From Nocardia alni (GTDB lineage Bacteria; Actinomycetota; Actinomycetes; Mycobacteriales; Mycobacteriaceae): a stretch of DNA of 38,097 bases. Each line of letters opens with the position of its first letter. The stretch's first letter is position 1. This document shows, in pieces, positions 25,064 through 31,807 of this stretch. The notes beneath the pieces were generated by a model. The model was not told where the DNA came from and made no database searches. It saw only the letters and a list, made by a program, of their open reading frames with translations. The position numbers and the translations under genes were made by a program. The stretch covers positions 1 to 38,097 of the forward strand of contig NZ_JAGPOX010000098.1 in NCBI RefSeq assembly GCF_019038435.1. Reading direction: 5' to 3'.

Positions 25064-25127
25064 CTCGTTCCGCGAGGTGAGTATGCGGCCATATCCATGG
25101 TAGGCCGCATAGCTGTGAGGGAACGAG
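25064..25127 (-). promoter_or_regulatory. Nested inverted repeat in the leader of the two-TM gene
   Basis: Inner arms TATGCGGCC (25082-25090) and GGCCGCATA (25103-25111) pair perfectly; outer arms CTCGTTCC (25064-25071) and GGAACGAG (25120-25127) also pair perfectly. On the minus strand the structure ends seven bases before the ATG at 25057, where it could hide the ribosome site or bind a regulator. Its function is unknown. Confidence 0.6.
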
Positions 25128-25160
25128 GGAAGGGAAGTGGTTGTGGCCCTGCGGCGCCGA

Positions 25161-25358
25161 CTACTCGTCGTCCAGTCCGGCGGACAAATACGCTGCGGCG
25201 GCGACCCATTGACGACATCCGAAGTGGCGGTCGTGCGTGCGCATGATCGCGCGGGCGCGGGAGTAGGTGAGATCCGGTGGATCGATGCCGCAATCGCCCG
25301 ATTGCACGGTGCTGCCGGCCGGATCACCGATGCCGGAGTGCTGAATCACATGAGTCAT
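25161..25358 (-). CDS. Small hypothetical protein (65 aa)
   Basis: A short gene starting MTHVIQHSGIGDPAG, with ARAIMRTHDRHFGCRQWVAA in the centre and ending in an acidic tail. AGAGG lies six bases before the ATG. The C-terminal part (HD..FGC..WVAAAAYL) resembles small actinobacterial proteins of unknown function encoded near XRE/DUF397 genes. Its upstream region contains one of the GCAAGTACATC motifs (25478-25510), linking it to the cluster that follows. Function is not assigned. Confidence 0.55.
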   Translation of the reverse strand: MTHVIQHSGIGDPAGSTVQSGDCGIDPPDLTYSRARAIMRTHDRHFGCRQWVAAAAYLSAGLDDE

Positions 25359-25477
25359 GGACGCCTCTAGCCGTTCGCTGGGGAATTGCGGTGGCGATGC
25401 TCGGCGCGGAGGCCTGAACCATCCGGCGTTGTCCGGCCGTGTCGTCGTATTCGAGTCTATGGGGCGAGATCGTGCAA

Positions 25478-25510
25478 ATGCAAGTACATCTGCACGGTCG
25501 GATGTACTTG
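25478..25510. promoter_or_regulatory. Motif A: perfect CAAGTACATC inverted repeat
   Basis: CAAGTACATC (25481-25490) and GATGTACTTG (25501-25510) are exact inverse complements, spaced by 10 bases. The left half belongs to ATGCAAGTACATCTGCA (25478-25494), which recurs exactly at 27717-27733. It lies in the 432-base space 25359-25790, between the 65-residue gene and DUF397, where no other gene is evident. Confidence 0.75.
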
Positions 25511-25703
25511 TCGAGAGCCTTATTGCCCTAGGGCTGTCGCGTTTTGGACATAAAACCGACTGGCCGGTTGAAATTTACTGCGGATTCACGGCGGCTGGCG
25601 CCTTGACATATCAAGATCGAACCCTTTGCTGCCCTTACGGTTTCGATTCGTCGAGCTATCGATCTCCGGCAACCGGCGTGCTATCGTCGGAGTGTCGGTT
25701 CAA

Positions 25704-25745
25704 ATGCAAGAACATCTGCGCGAACATCTGCAAGAACCGATGCAG
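25704..25745. promoter_or_regulatory. Motif B: tandem GCAAGAACATCTG-type sites before DUF397
   Basis: ATGCAAGAACATCTGC (25704-25719) is followed directly by GCGAACATCTGCAAG and then GATGCAG. It is a one-base variant of motif A/C and lies about 45-85 bases before the DUF397 start, where an operator would sit. Confidence 0.6.
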
Positions 25746-25790
25746 CCGCATCAGGCGGTGGGTTTGTATCGTTCGAGCGAGGAGATGGAA

Positions 25791-26024
25791 ATGATCGAGA
25801 ACGCAGCAGCTGGTTTTGGTCGTACGTCCGACTTGCCATGGCGGAAGAGCACCTTCAGCAATCCGAGCGGAAACTGCGTGGAAGTGGCCCCCATGTCCAA
25901 CGGCCTGGTCGCGGTCCGTAATTCCCGTGACCCGGAGGGGGCGGTACTGGTGTACACCCGTCCGGAGATCGACGCATTCCTGCGCGGAGCGAAGAGTGGG
26001 GAATTCGACGATCTCGCCGGGTGA
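25791..26024 (+). CDS. DUF397 domain-containing protein
   Basis: A 77-residue DUF397 protein. The family pattern is complete: WRKSTFSNPSGNCVEVA (about 17-33), GLVAVRNSRDPEGAVLVYT (about 38-56) and the C-terminal helix PEIDAFLRGAKSGEFDDL. DUF397 proteins are small partners of WhiJ-type XRE regulators in streptomycetes and relatives and may be antagonists or co-regulators. ATG 25791 has GGAG six bases before it; the longer frame to 25626 runs through the operator motif. The WhiJ-like gene follows 115 bases downstream. Confidence 0.9.
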   Translation: MIENAAAGFGRTSDLPWRKSTFSNPSGNCVEVAPMSNGLVAVRNSRDPEGAVLVYTRPEIDAFLRGAKSGEFDDLAG

Positions 26025-26139
26025 GCGGTACCATTAGCGACAACGCGGTGTCGGTTCGCTACTGGTGGCGGGGTGCGGTGACCTCGGGCGGTGTCGTTAC
26101 CCTCACTGCCGATGATCATCGAGCATCGGAGTGGATTTC

Positions 26140-27030
26140 ATGATCGCAGAACCCGTTCGGATCGGCCGCGTGGAATCGCTTGTCGCCGAACGCGGTCCGA
26201 CAGCCCTTCGGATCGCGGTCGGTGGTCAGCTCCGCAAACTTCGGGAACAGGCCAATATCACGCGCGAAAAAGCGGGTGAGGCGATCCGTGGTTCGCACGC
26301 CAAGATCAGCCGACTGGAGTTGGGGCGCACCGGTTTCAAGGAGCGGGATATCCGAGACCTGTTGACTCTCTACGGGGTCACCAAGGTCGAGGAGCGTGAG
26401 ACGCTGCTGGATCTGGTTCGCAAGGCCAATCAGCCAGGGTGGTGGCATCGCTACAGCGACCTGCTACCGCCCTGGTTCGAGACCTATCTGGGCCTCGAAC
26501 ACGCCACGAAGTCGATCAGAACCTTCGAGGGGCAGTTGGTCCCCGGGCTCTTGCAGACCGAGGAGTACGCGCGTGCCGTCGTGACGCTCGGCCACGAGAA
26601 CAAAGAGGCCGCGCGCCGCGTCGAGCTGCGTCAGAAGCGCCAGGAGATCCTCGAGCGAAACGGTGGCCCGACGCTGTGGGCGGTGATCGACGAGTCCGTG
26701 CTGCACCGGCCGATCGGCGGCCCCGGTGTGTTGCGGGACCAGTTGCTGTATCTCGCCCGCGCGGCGGCGTTGCAGAATGTGACCATTCAGATCCTGCCGT
26801 ATTCCGCGGGAGGTAATGCGGCGGCGGGCAGTTCGTTCACGATGCTGCGTTTCGCCGAGCCGGAACTGCCCGATATCGTGTATCTGGAGCAATTGACCAG
26901 CGCACTGTATCTGGACCGCGAGCAGGATTTGGAAATGTACCGGCAGGTCATGGATCGCCTGAGCGTTCAAGCGGAAACGCCGGATCGTTCGCGCCGGATG
27001 CTGGAAGAAGAGGCCGAGAAGCTGCGCTGA
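26140..27030 (+). CDS. WhiJ-like XRE family regulator with DUF5753 domain
   Basis: A 296-residue DNA-binding protein. An XRE helix-turn-helix at about 29-83 (LRKLREQANITREKAGEAIRG, HAKISRLELGR) is followed by DUF5753 from about 108 (PPWFETYLGLE, GQLVPGLLQTEEYARAVV) to 285 (VYLEQLTSALYLDREQD). This is the WhiJ/Scr1 type of actinobacterial regulators, which act with DUF397 partners in development or accessory-gene control. ATG 26140 has GGAG eight bases ahead and is preferred to GTG 26131. It is the natural candidate to bind the GCAAGTACATCTG motifs around it. Confidence 0.92.
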   Translation: MIAEPVRIGRVESLVAERGPTALRIAVGGQLRKLREQANITREKAGEAIRGSHAKISRLELGRTGFKERDIRDLLTLYGVTKVEERETLLDLVRKANQPGWWHRYSDLLPPWFETYLGLEHATKSIRTFEGQLVPGLLQTEEYARAVVTLGHENKEAARRVELRQKRQEILERNGGPTLWAVIDESVLHRPIGGPGVLRDQLLYLARAAALQNVTIQILPYSAGGNAAAGSSFTMLRFAEPELPDIVYLEQLTSALYLDREQDLEMYRQVMDRLSVQAETPDRSRRMLEEEAEKLR

Positions 27031-27118
27031 GGGGAAGGCGCACGCTTCGGGTCGGCCTCGGGTATTGCGGAAATACTACCCGGGCGACCTGGAAACCCAA
27101 GGGGCCGAACGAATGCGG

Positions 27119-27176
27119 CATTCATCCAATTGGTATGGATGAATGTGGTATTCGGTCGGGTGAATGTGGTATTCGG
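27119..27176. promoter_or_regulatory. Palindrome and direct repeats after the XRE gene
   Basis: CATTCATCC (27119-27127) and GGATGAATG (27137-27145) form a perfect inverted repeat with an internal CCAATTGG palindrome. GAATGTGGTATTCGG occurs twice (27141-27155, 27162-27176). It is AT-richer than its surroundings and may bind a protein. Confidence 0.5.
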
Positions 27177-27260
27177 CCAGCCCGGCGAGGCGCTGGCCCG
27201 ATGCACTGAGTTCGCTGATCTGCGGCGCTCTCTGGTGTGCAGCCGTGAGAAGCAGGGGAA

Positions 27261-27286
27261 GGGCCGCCGACATTCACCGGCGGCCC
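27261..27286. terminator. Strong stem-loop between convergent genes
   Basis: GGGCCGCCG (27261-27269) pairs exactly with CGGCGGCCC (27278-27286) over an 8-base loop. It lies between the convergent XRE gene and the 83-residue gene, so it is likely a bidirectional terminator; no T tract. Confidence 0.65.
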
Positions 27287-27335
27287 CCTGGTCTACGCCA
27301 ACTTCCTGACTACCGGCGCATGTGCGTCTGCCGAG

Positions 27336-27587
27336 CTACTGCTTGATGTAGGTAGAAGCAATGCGCCAAAAGGCGTCTGGCTGCAACGAGGTGAAATTCC
27401 AATCATTCACCATCGCGTGTGCGGTGGTGACGATTCGTTCCACATCGAAATCGTCGCGAGTGGCCGCCCCGGTGGACTCGACCGCGTCGATTACGAAACG
27501 TGTTGCGGTTTCCCGCGAGTAGATATTGGGCTCGGTTCGGTTTCTATCGAGAATTCCGAGCCGACCGAGATCCAATGGCTGGTTCAT
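27336..27587 (-). CDS. Small conserved-looking protein of unknown function (83 aa)
   Basis: An 83-residue protein beginning MNQPLDLGRLGILDRNR. Its C-terminal half, AMVNDWNFTSLQPDAFWRIAS, resembles small actinobacterial proteins of unknown function. ATG 27587 has AGGGG eight bases ahead and is preferred to the upstream in-frame codon at 27650. The exact motif ATGCAAGTACATCTGCA lies 130 bases upstream (27717-27733), placing it in the suspected WhiJ-like regulon. Confidence 0.6.
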   Translation of the reverse strand: MNQPLDLGRLGILDRNRTEPNIYSRETATRFVIDAVESTGAATRDDFDVERIVTTAHAMVNDWNFTSLQPDAFWRIASTYIKQ

Positions 27588-27716
27588 CCGAACGCCCCTG
27601 ACGCCACGCCGCAGACTCACCGAAGGCCGAAAATGTGGTCTCGGGTTCACCCAACGGCTGTCTGGTAGTCCCCTGTACTGCCTTGCCGTTCGAGTCTAGG
27701 ACCGTGTAGCGCGCAT

Positions 27717-27781
27717 ATGCAAGTACATCTGCAACATCGATTACGCACTCGCAGAGGGTATTTCGGCTGCTGAGATGTTGC
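27717..27781. promoter_or_regulatory. Motif C: exact copy of the GCAAGTACATCTG site plus an inverted repeat
   Basis: ATGCAAGTACATCTGCA (27717-27733) is identical over 17 bases to 25478-25494. It overlaps a second feature: GCAACATC (27731-27738) and GATGTTGC (27774-27781), a perfect 8-bp inverted repeat. The rest of 27588-27922 shows no gene. Confidence 0.7.
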
Positions 27782-27922
27782 TATCATAAAAATCGGCCGG
27801 GGTCTGGGGCTTTTGCTACCGCTTTGTCGGGTTGCTATCTGGACGCCGGTTCAGTCCGGCGATCCCGCCGGTTGCGTTCGCAATCTTGAAACTCTGTGGA
27901 GAGCATTGCCGGAGGGCCCGGA

Positions 27923-28759
27923 TTACAAACCTCGTCGGTGCTGTGCCCAGCATCGCGCCGCGTCGCGCAGGCCATGTGTCCACACATTGGGGCGCCGGTG
28001 CGCGGTGTCCGCCCATTCTCCCGCCAGCGCCGCCGAGAACGCCCGGAGCCGGCTTCCGCTCGCTGTGTGCCAGGCGGGAACTCGAGCCGCCCAGTGCTCC
28101 GCCTCGGTGGGATTGCGGCCGGCGAAGATGAGCCAGACGATCCAGCACGCCGGGTCGATCCAGGCCGCGCCGCGGGTGGCCCACGGCCAATCGACCAACT
28201 GGGCCGCGCCGGTGTCGGTGATGATGACGTTGCTGTAATTCCAATCGGTGTGCAGCAGCGACGTTCCGGAGAACATGTCCTGCTCGCCCGGTGCGGCGTA
28301 CCTGCCCCAACGCCGCACCGCATCGTTGAGCTCGATCTCCGGTGGGCAGCGCAGTCGTGCGAGCGAGGCCATCGCGACGGCCGTCGCCGCCAGGTCCGCA
28401 TCGATCCGGTAGTCGGCGAAATCCCCTGCGATGTAGTCGAATCCGAGCAGATCCCACCCGTCCGCGGCGATCTGCCAGCGCAGCGCCGGGCCCAGGGGGC
28501 GTACGTGCGGTCCGAGGGCTGCCTCGCGGCGCTGCGTCCACACCTCCCGATCGTCCACGGGGATGCCCTTGACGAATGTGCGCCCGGCCACGGTGTCGAT
28601 CACCGTGGCGAGGTGGGAGCTGAATCCGGCGTCCACGGGTTCGGCGCGCAGGACGCGTCCGGCCACGGCCTCGACCGCTGCGCGGGTGGCCTCCGGGAGT
28701 TGCTGCCAGGTGCGGCGCAGCGCCGAAGACTGCACCCGATCGACGTTCACTCTGCACAT
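27923..28759 (-). CDS. Aminoglycoside-phosphotransferase-like kinase (APH/choline kinase family)
   Basis: A 278-residue protein kinase-like phosphotransferase. The catalytic loop LLHTDWNYSNVIIT carries His170, Asp172 and Asn177, and the metal-binding Asp190 is in LVDWPWA. A basic N-lobe with FVKGIPVDDREVW holds the likely ATP Lys64. APH-fold enzymes phosphorylate antibiotics, sugars or other small alcohols; this one has no strong sign of being an antibiotic-resistance enzyme. Its upstream region has a relative of the cluster motif (28821-28834), so it may belong to the XRE/DUF397 regulon. ATG 28759 lacks a clear ribosome site; GTG 28750 is an alternative. Confidence 0.85.
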   Translation of the reverse strand: MCRVNVDRVQSSALRRTWQQLPEATRAAVEAVAGRVLRAEPVDAGFSSHLATVIDTVAGRTFVKGIPVDDREVWTQRREAALGPHVRPLGPALRWQIAADGWDLLGFDYIAGDFADYRIDADLAATAVAMASLARLRCPPEIELNDAVRRWGRYAAPGEQDMFSGTSLLHTDWNYSNVIITDTGAAQLVDWPWATRGAAWIDPACWIVWLIFAGRNPTEAEHWAARVPAWHTASGSRLRAFSAALAGEWADTAHRRPNVWTHGLRDAARCWAQHRRGL

Positions 28760-28820
28760 CTACCGCGAATTGCCGACGCAGGCAAGCCAACTCGAAAGGT
28801 GTGCTTGCGTCTGCGAGAGA

Positions 28821-28834
28821 CGGATGTACGTGCA
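28821..28834. promoter_or_regulatory. Motif D: diverged GTACATCCG site before the phosphotransferase
   Basis: CGGATGTACGTG (28821-28832) matches the right half of motif A, CGGATGTACTTG (25499-25510), at 11 of 12 positions and lies 62 bases upstream of the phosphotransferase start. A weaker left half is just visible at 28803-28813. Confidence 0.5.
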
Positions 28835-28902
28835 GTCGTGCGGTTGCCGGAAACAGCCTGGTGATGGGTGATGTGGTGCGGTGTGGGTGGTGCGGCGCGG
28901 GT

Positions 28903-28964
28903 TGTTGATGGCAGCGGTGGGACAGCACTGCCGTTATGAAAGACAGCACTGCCCGTTATCAACA
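28903..28964. promoter_or_regulatory. Inverted and direct repeats between phosphotransferase and lipase
   Basis: TGTTGAT (28903-28909) and ATCAACA (28958-28964) pair. Inside them GACAGCACTGCC-GTTAT is present twice (28921-28937 and 28942-28959, one base inserted). It occupies the divergent space 28760-29130, in which no gene is seen. A regulatory role is likely but unassigned. Confidence 0.45.
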
Positions 28965-29130
28965 TGGCCCGCGCTCGGCGTGGCCGTCACGATCCGAATA
29001 CGTGTGGAACACGATGCCGGTCCGGAAGATTCAGCCGCAGTAGTCTCGAAAGACCTGGTGACGCGGGTCGGCCGGACGGTCGGCCCCCACATCGGGCGAC
29101 TCCGTCGTGGGGACCGACAGGAGGGCCGGC

Positions 29131-30642
29131 ATGCGCAGTGTTGGACGAATTGTGTTGGTGTCGATCATGATCGCGTGCGGTCCGATCGGGTTTCTCGCGC
29201 AGGCACACGCGGCCCCGCCCAGAGTGCCGAATTCCCCTGTGCCGCCGCCGGTTCCGGGCCTGCCGGTGATACCGGGCCTGCCTGGTCTACCGTTCGATCT
29301 GCCCGCACCACCGCCTGTCCGGCCGGTGCGGCCGCCACTGCCGGGGACGGTGAGCTCACCCCCGCCGCCTCCCGGCACAGTCGCGCCGAGTGTTCAGCAA
29401 TTGCTCGACACGGTCGTTCCAGCACCGGCGGTTCCACGCCCGGCCGATGAGATACCGCCCACCCCTGGGATATCGCCGGCCCTGGCGCGGCTGCAGCAGG
29501 CGGTGATGCCCGAAGACGTCGGGGATCCGATGTTCGATCAGTGGCCCGCCGATCTGGCCGGGCGCGTGCCGGGCGATGTCATCCAGACCCGCGATGTGAC
29601 CGCGACCGCCGCTCCCATAGTGCTGGCGCCGGTGCGGCGGGTCGTGCTGCTGAAGTTCCGGAGCACCGATGCCGTCGGCGCACCCTCGTTCGCCACCGCC
29701 ACGTTCGTGATTCCAGCGGCCGCCTGGACGGGCGCGGGACAGCGCCCGGTGGTGGTGAACAACCTGCCGATCGACGCACTGGCACGTCGCTGCACCGCGG
29801 GCTACACGATGGCGCACGGATTCTCCGGCACCTCCAGCGTCACCGATCTGGTACCGCCCACCACGGAGCTGGCGGTGGCGCGCGGGTACGCGGTGCTCAT
29901 CCCGGACCACGAGGGTCCGCGCATGGCCTATGCCGAACCGTATGTCGCCGGGCACGCGGTGCTGGATTCGATTCGCGCGGTTCGGCGGCTGCTGCCGGGG
30001 GAGTTCGGGGACAGTCGCTTCGCCATGCACGGATATTCCGGCGGTGCGATCGCCACCCGGGGTGCGGTCGGGCTGATCGACAGCTACGCACCGGAATTGG
30101 CCCGGGTGATCGTCGGGGCGGCGCTGGGCGGGGTGCCCGCGGACTATCGGATCCTGTCGCACAGTATGGACGCGAACCTGGCCTCGGGCTTCTTGATGGC
30201 CGCGGCGTTCGGCATCGCGCGGGAACGGCCGGAGTTGCTGGCGCAGATGAACAACCTCGCGCGCTGGGCCGCGATCTCGCCGATCAAGGACAGTTGCGAC
30301 ACCGTGTTCGCGCTGGCCGGCGCGGGCATGCTGCCGATCGAGATCGCCGCGCGCACTCCTGACGTACTGCACGGTCCGCTGGCTGAGCGGATCTTCGCGA
30401 TCACCCGCATGGACGGGATGAAATCGCCTGCGCCGCTGTATGTGTACAACGGTGCGCAGGACTTCTGGATCCCGGCCCAGGGGCCTCGCGAGTATTACGC
30501 ACGGCAGTGTGCGCTCGGCGCGCGGGCGGTGTACCGCGACGTGGTGGGCGAGCACATCATCGGCATGGCGGCCGGATATCCCGGGGCGGCCATCTGGGTG
30601 GATCAACGGCTGCAGGGTATTCCGGCGCCGAACGAGTGCTGA
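29131..30642 (+). CDS. Secreted lipase of the LIP (secretory lipase) family
   Basis: A 503-residue exported alpha/beta hydrolase. A signal peptide ends at about Ala28 (AQAHA), followed by a long Pro-rich segment (about 30-115) that may span the wall. Catalytic residues fit the LIP family: Ser303 in MHGYSGGAIATR, Asp444 in NGAQDFWIP and His475 in GEHIIG. ATG 29131 has AGGAGGG ahead; the upstream in-frame codon at 29107 is not preferred. LIP lipases of mycobacteria and nocardiae hydrolyse triacylglycerols and related esters outside the cell. Single-gene unit; a 664-base gap follows. Confidence 0.93.
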   Translation: MRSVGRIVLVSIMIACGPIGFLAQAHAAPPRVPNSPVPPPVPGLPVIPGLPGLPFDLPAPPPVRPVRPPLPGTVSSPPPPPGTVAPSVQQLLDTVVPAPAVPRPADEIPPTPGISPALARLQQAVMPEDVGDPMFDQWPADLAGRVPGDVIQTRDVTATAAPIVLAPVRRVVLLKFRSTDAVGAPSFATATFVIPAAAWTGAGQRPVVVNNLPIDALARRCTAGYTMAHGFSGTSSVTDLVPPTTELAVARGYAVLIPDHEGPRMAYAEPYVAGHAVLDSIRAVRRLLPGEFGDSRFAMHGYSGGAIATRGAVGLIDSYAPELARVIVGAALGGVPADYRILSHSMDANLASGFLMAAAFGIARERPELLAQMNNLARWAAISPIKDSCDTVFALAGAGMLPIEIAARTPDVLHGPLAERIFAITRMDGMKSPAPLYVYNGAQDFWIPAQGPREYYARQCALGARAVYRDVVGEHIIGMAAGYPGAAIWVDQRLQGIPAPNEC

Positions 30643-31155
30643 CCATCCTCACTCCGGACACGAGTATAGCGGAGCCGCTGCACAATTCGTGTGATGAAAT
30701 TGCGTTCGTGCAGTGCGGATTCGGCCGGTTTTGTATCCGGAACCTAGGGCTCCCGGGCTGTAGTCGTGAGTTGTCCCCGAAATTCCGCCGTGTTGTAGCC
30801 GTGTCGGTTCCGTAGCCGTATCGTGATATGTGTGGCGCCGGTGTTATTGCGCGGTCGGTGCCGCACCGGTGTCGGCGTCGCATCCTTCAGGAAGGAGGCA
30901 GTTCCTTCGGCCGCCACACCAGCCACCGCCGGGCAGTGCCCCGAAATCATTGGCCTGGCAAACGCACTCCCGCACCTGGCTGCCGGACTTCCAACCCCTC
31001 CCTTCGCCCGGTGTGCGTGCGTCGTGGTGCATTACCCCCCGGGCGCAAACCCTCACCCCAGCGTCCGGAGGGGCTCCGCGCAACGCTCATGCGCCCGATG
31101 CCGTCGTCGTCATCGGGGGACGCCTTACCCGTACCGTGCTCCGACCGCGGTGCAC

Positions 31156-31188
31156 CCGAAAACGGTGCTGTCACAGCGCCGTTTTCGG
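31156..31188 (+). other. Long stem-loop in the 664-base gap upstream of the next gene
   Basis: CCGAAAACGGTGCTG (31156-31170) pairs with CAGCGCCGTTTTCGG (31174-31188) over a 3-base loop, with one wobble in 15 pairs, and the flanks also pair. It lies about 120 bases before the 31307 start. It could be the terminator of an upstream transcript or a leader attenuator. In the rest of 30643-31306 frames are open but no protein is recognisable. Confidence 0.55.
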
Positions 31189-31306
31189 TGAGTGGAAGTC
31201 CTCGCCCGTCCGGGACCGTCGGTCGTACCGTCCTCGTCGGCCGGACGGGAGTCGTGGCCCGAATGTGGGTACCCCGGCTCGAGAGGCGAAGAAAGGAGGG
31301 CTGTTC

Positions 31307-31807
31307 GTGGTGACTGCTGCCATGACAGACCGGCATCTGTTGCAAGAGTTGGAACCCACCGCGACGACCCTGGACCTGGTCCCCGACGACGCGCTGTGCG
31401 CCATCGCCGATGTCGTGATCCGGTTCCAGATGCCCGGCCTGACCCAGCCCAACTTCCGGCGCCACGCGGTACTGCCGGTCACCCACGGAATCTACGATCC
31501 GCGCCGGCGTCTGGACGTGGTGCTGCGTCCGGTCCTGCGCAACCGGCGCGTCTTCGACCGCGCCGATCTCGCCGACCGTGCCGATCTCGCCGACCGTGCC
31601 GATCTCGCCGACCCTGCCGATCTCCCCGACCGTGCCGATCTCACCGGTCCGGGGGAGCGAGCCCGTAACGAATTGCCGCGGTACCTGCAGACTTTGGCGG
31701 TCGAGGTCGAACGCTTCGAACAGCAGCGCGATCGACTCCGGGCACAGCGACAGGAAGCCGCCGCAGGGGCGACGGCCACTCCCGACGACGATCGCGCCGT
31801 GCCGTGA
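31307..31807 (+). CDS. Hypothetical protein with hexapeptide repeats
   Basis: A 166-residue soluble protein I do not recognise. The N-terminal part (LQELEPTATTLDLVPDDALC, then FQMPGLTQPNFRRHAVLPVTH) has no known motif. Residues about 84-113 are five tandem copies of a DRADLA-like hexapeptide encoded by an 18-bp repeat. The C-terminal part is rich in Arg, Gln and Glu and probably helical. The GTG at 31307 has AGGAGGG six bases ahead. Its stop overlaps the start of the antigen-85-like esterase gene by four bases (GTGA), so the two are coupled. Confidence 0.65.
   Translation: MVTAAMTDRHLLQELEPTATTLDLVPDDALCAIADVVIRFQMPGLTQPNFRRHAVLPVTHGIYDPRRRLDVVLRPVLRNRRVFDRADLADRADLADRADLADPADLPDRADLTGPGERARNELPRYLQTLAVEVERFEQQRDRLRAQRQEAAAGATATPDDDRAVP
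31556..31645. repeat. 18-bp in-frame tandem repeat (five copies)
   Basis: Five consecutive copies of gaccgtgccgatctcgcc with small changes, all in frame inside the hypothetical gene, encoding DRADLA-type hexapeptides. Confidence 0.9.

Noticed and set aside
23996..28834. Integrative conjugative element
   Set aside because: The two-TM protein is only loosely reminiscent of small type IV secretion subunits, and no integrase, relaxase, FtsK/SpoIIIE or att repeats were seen.
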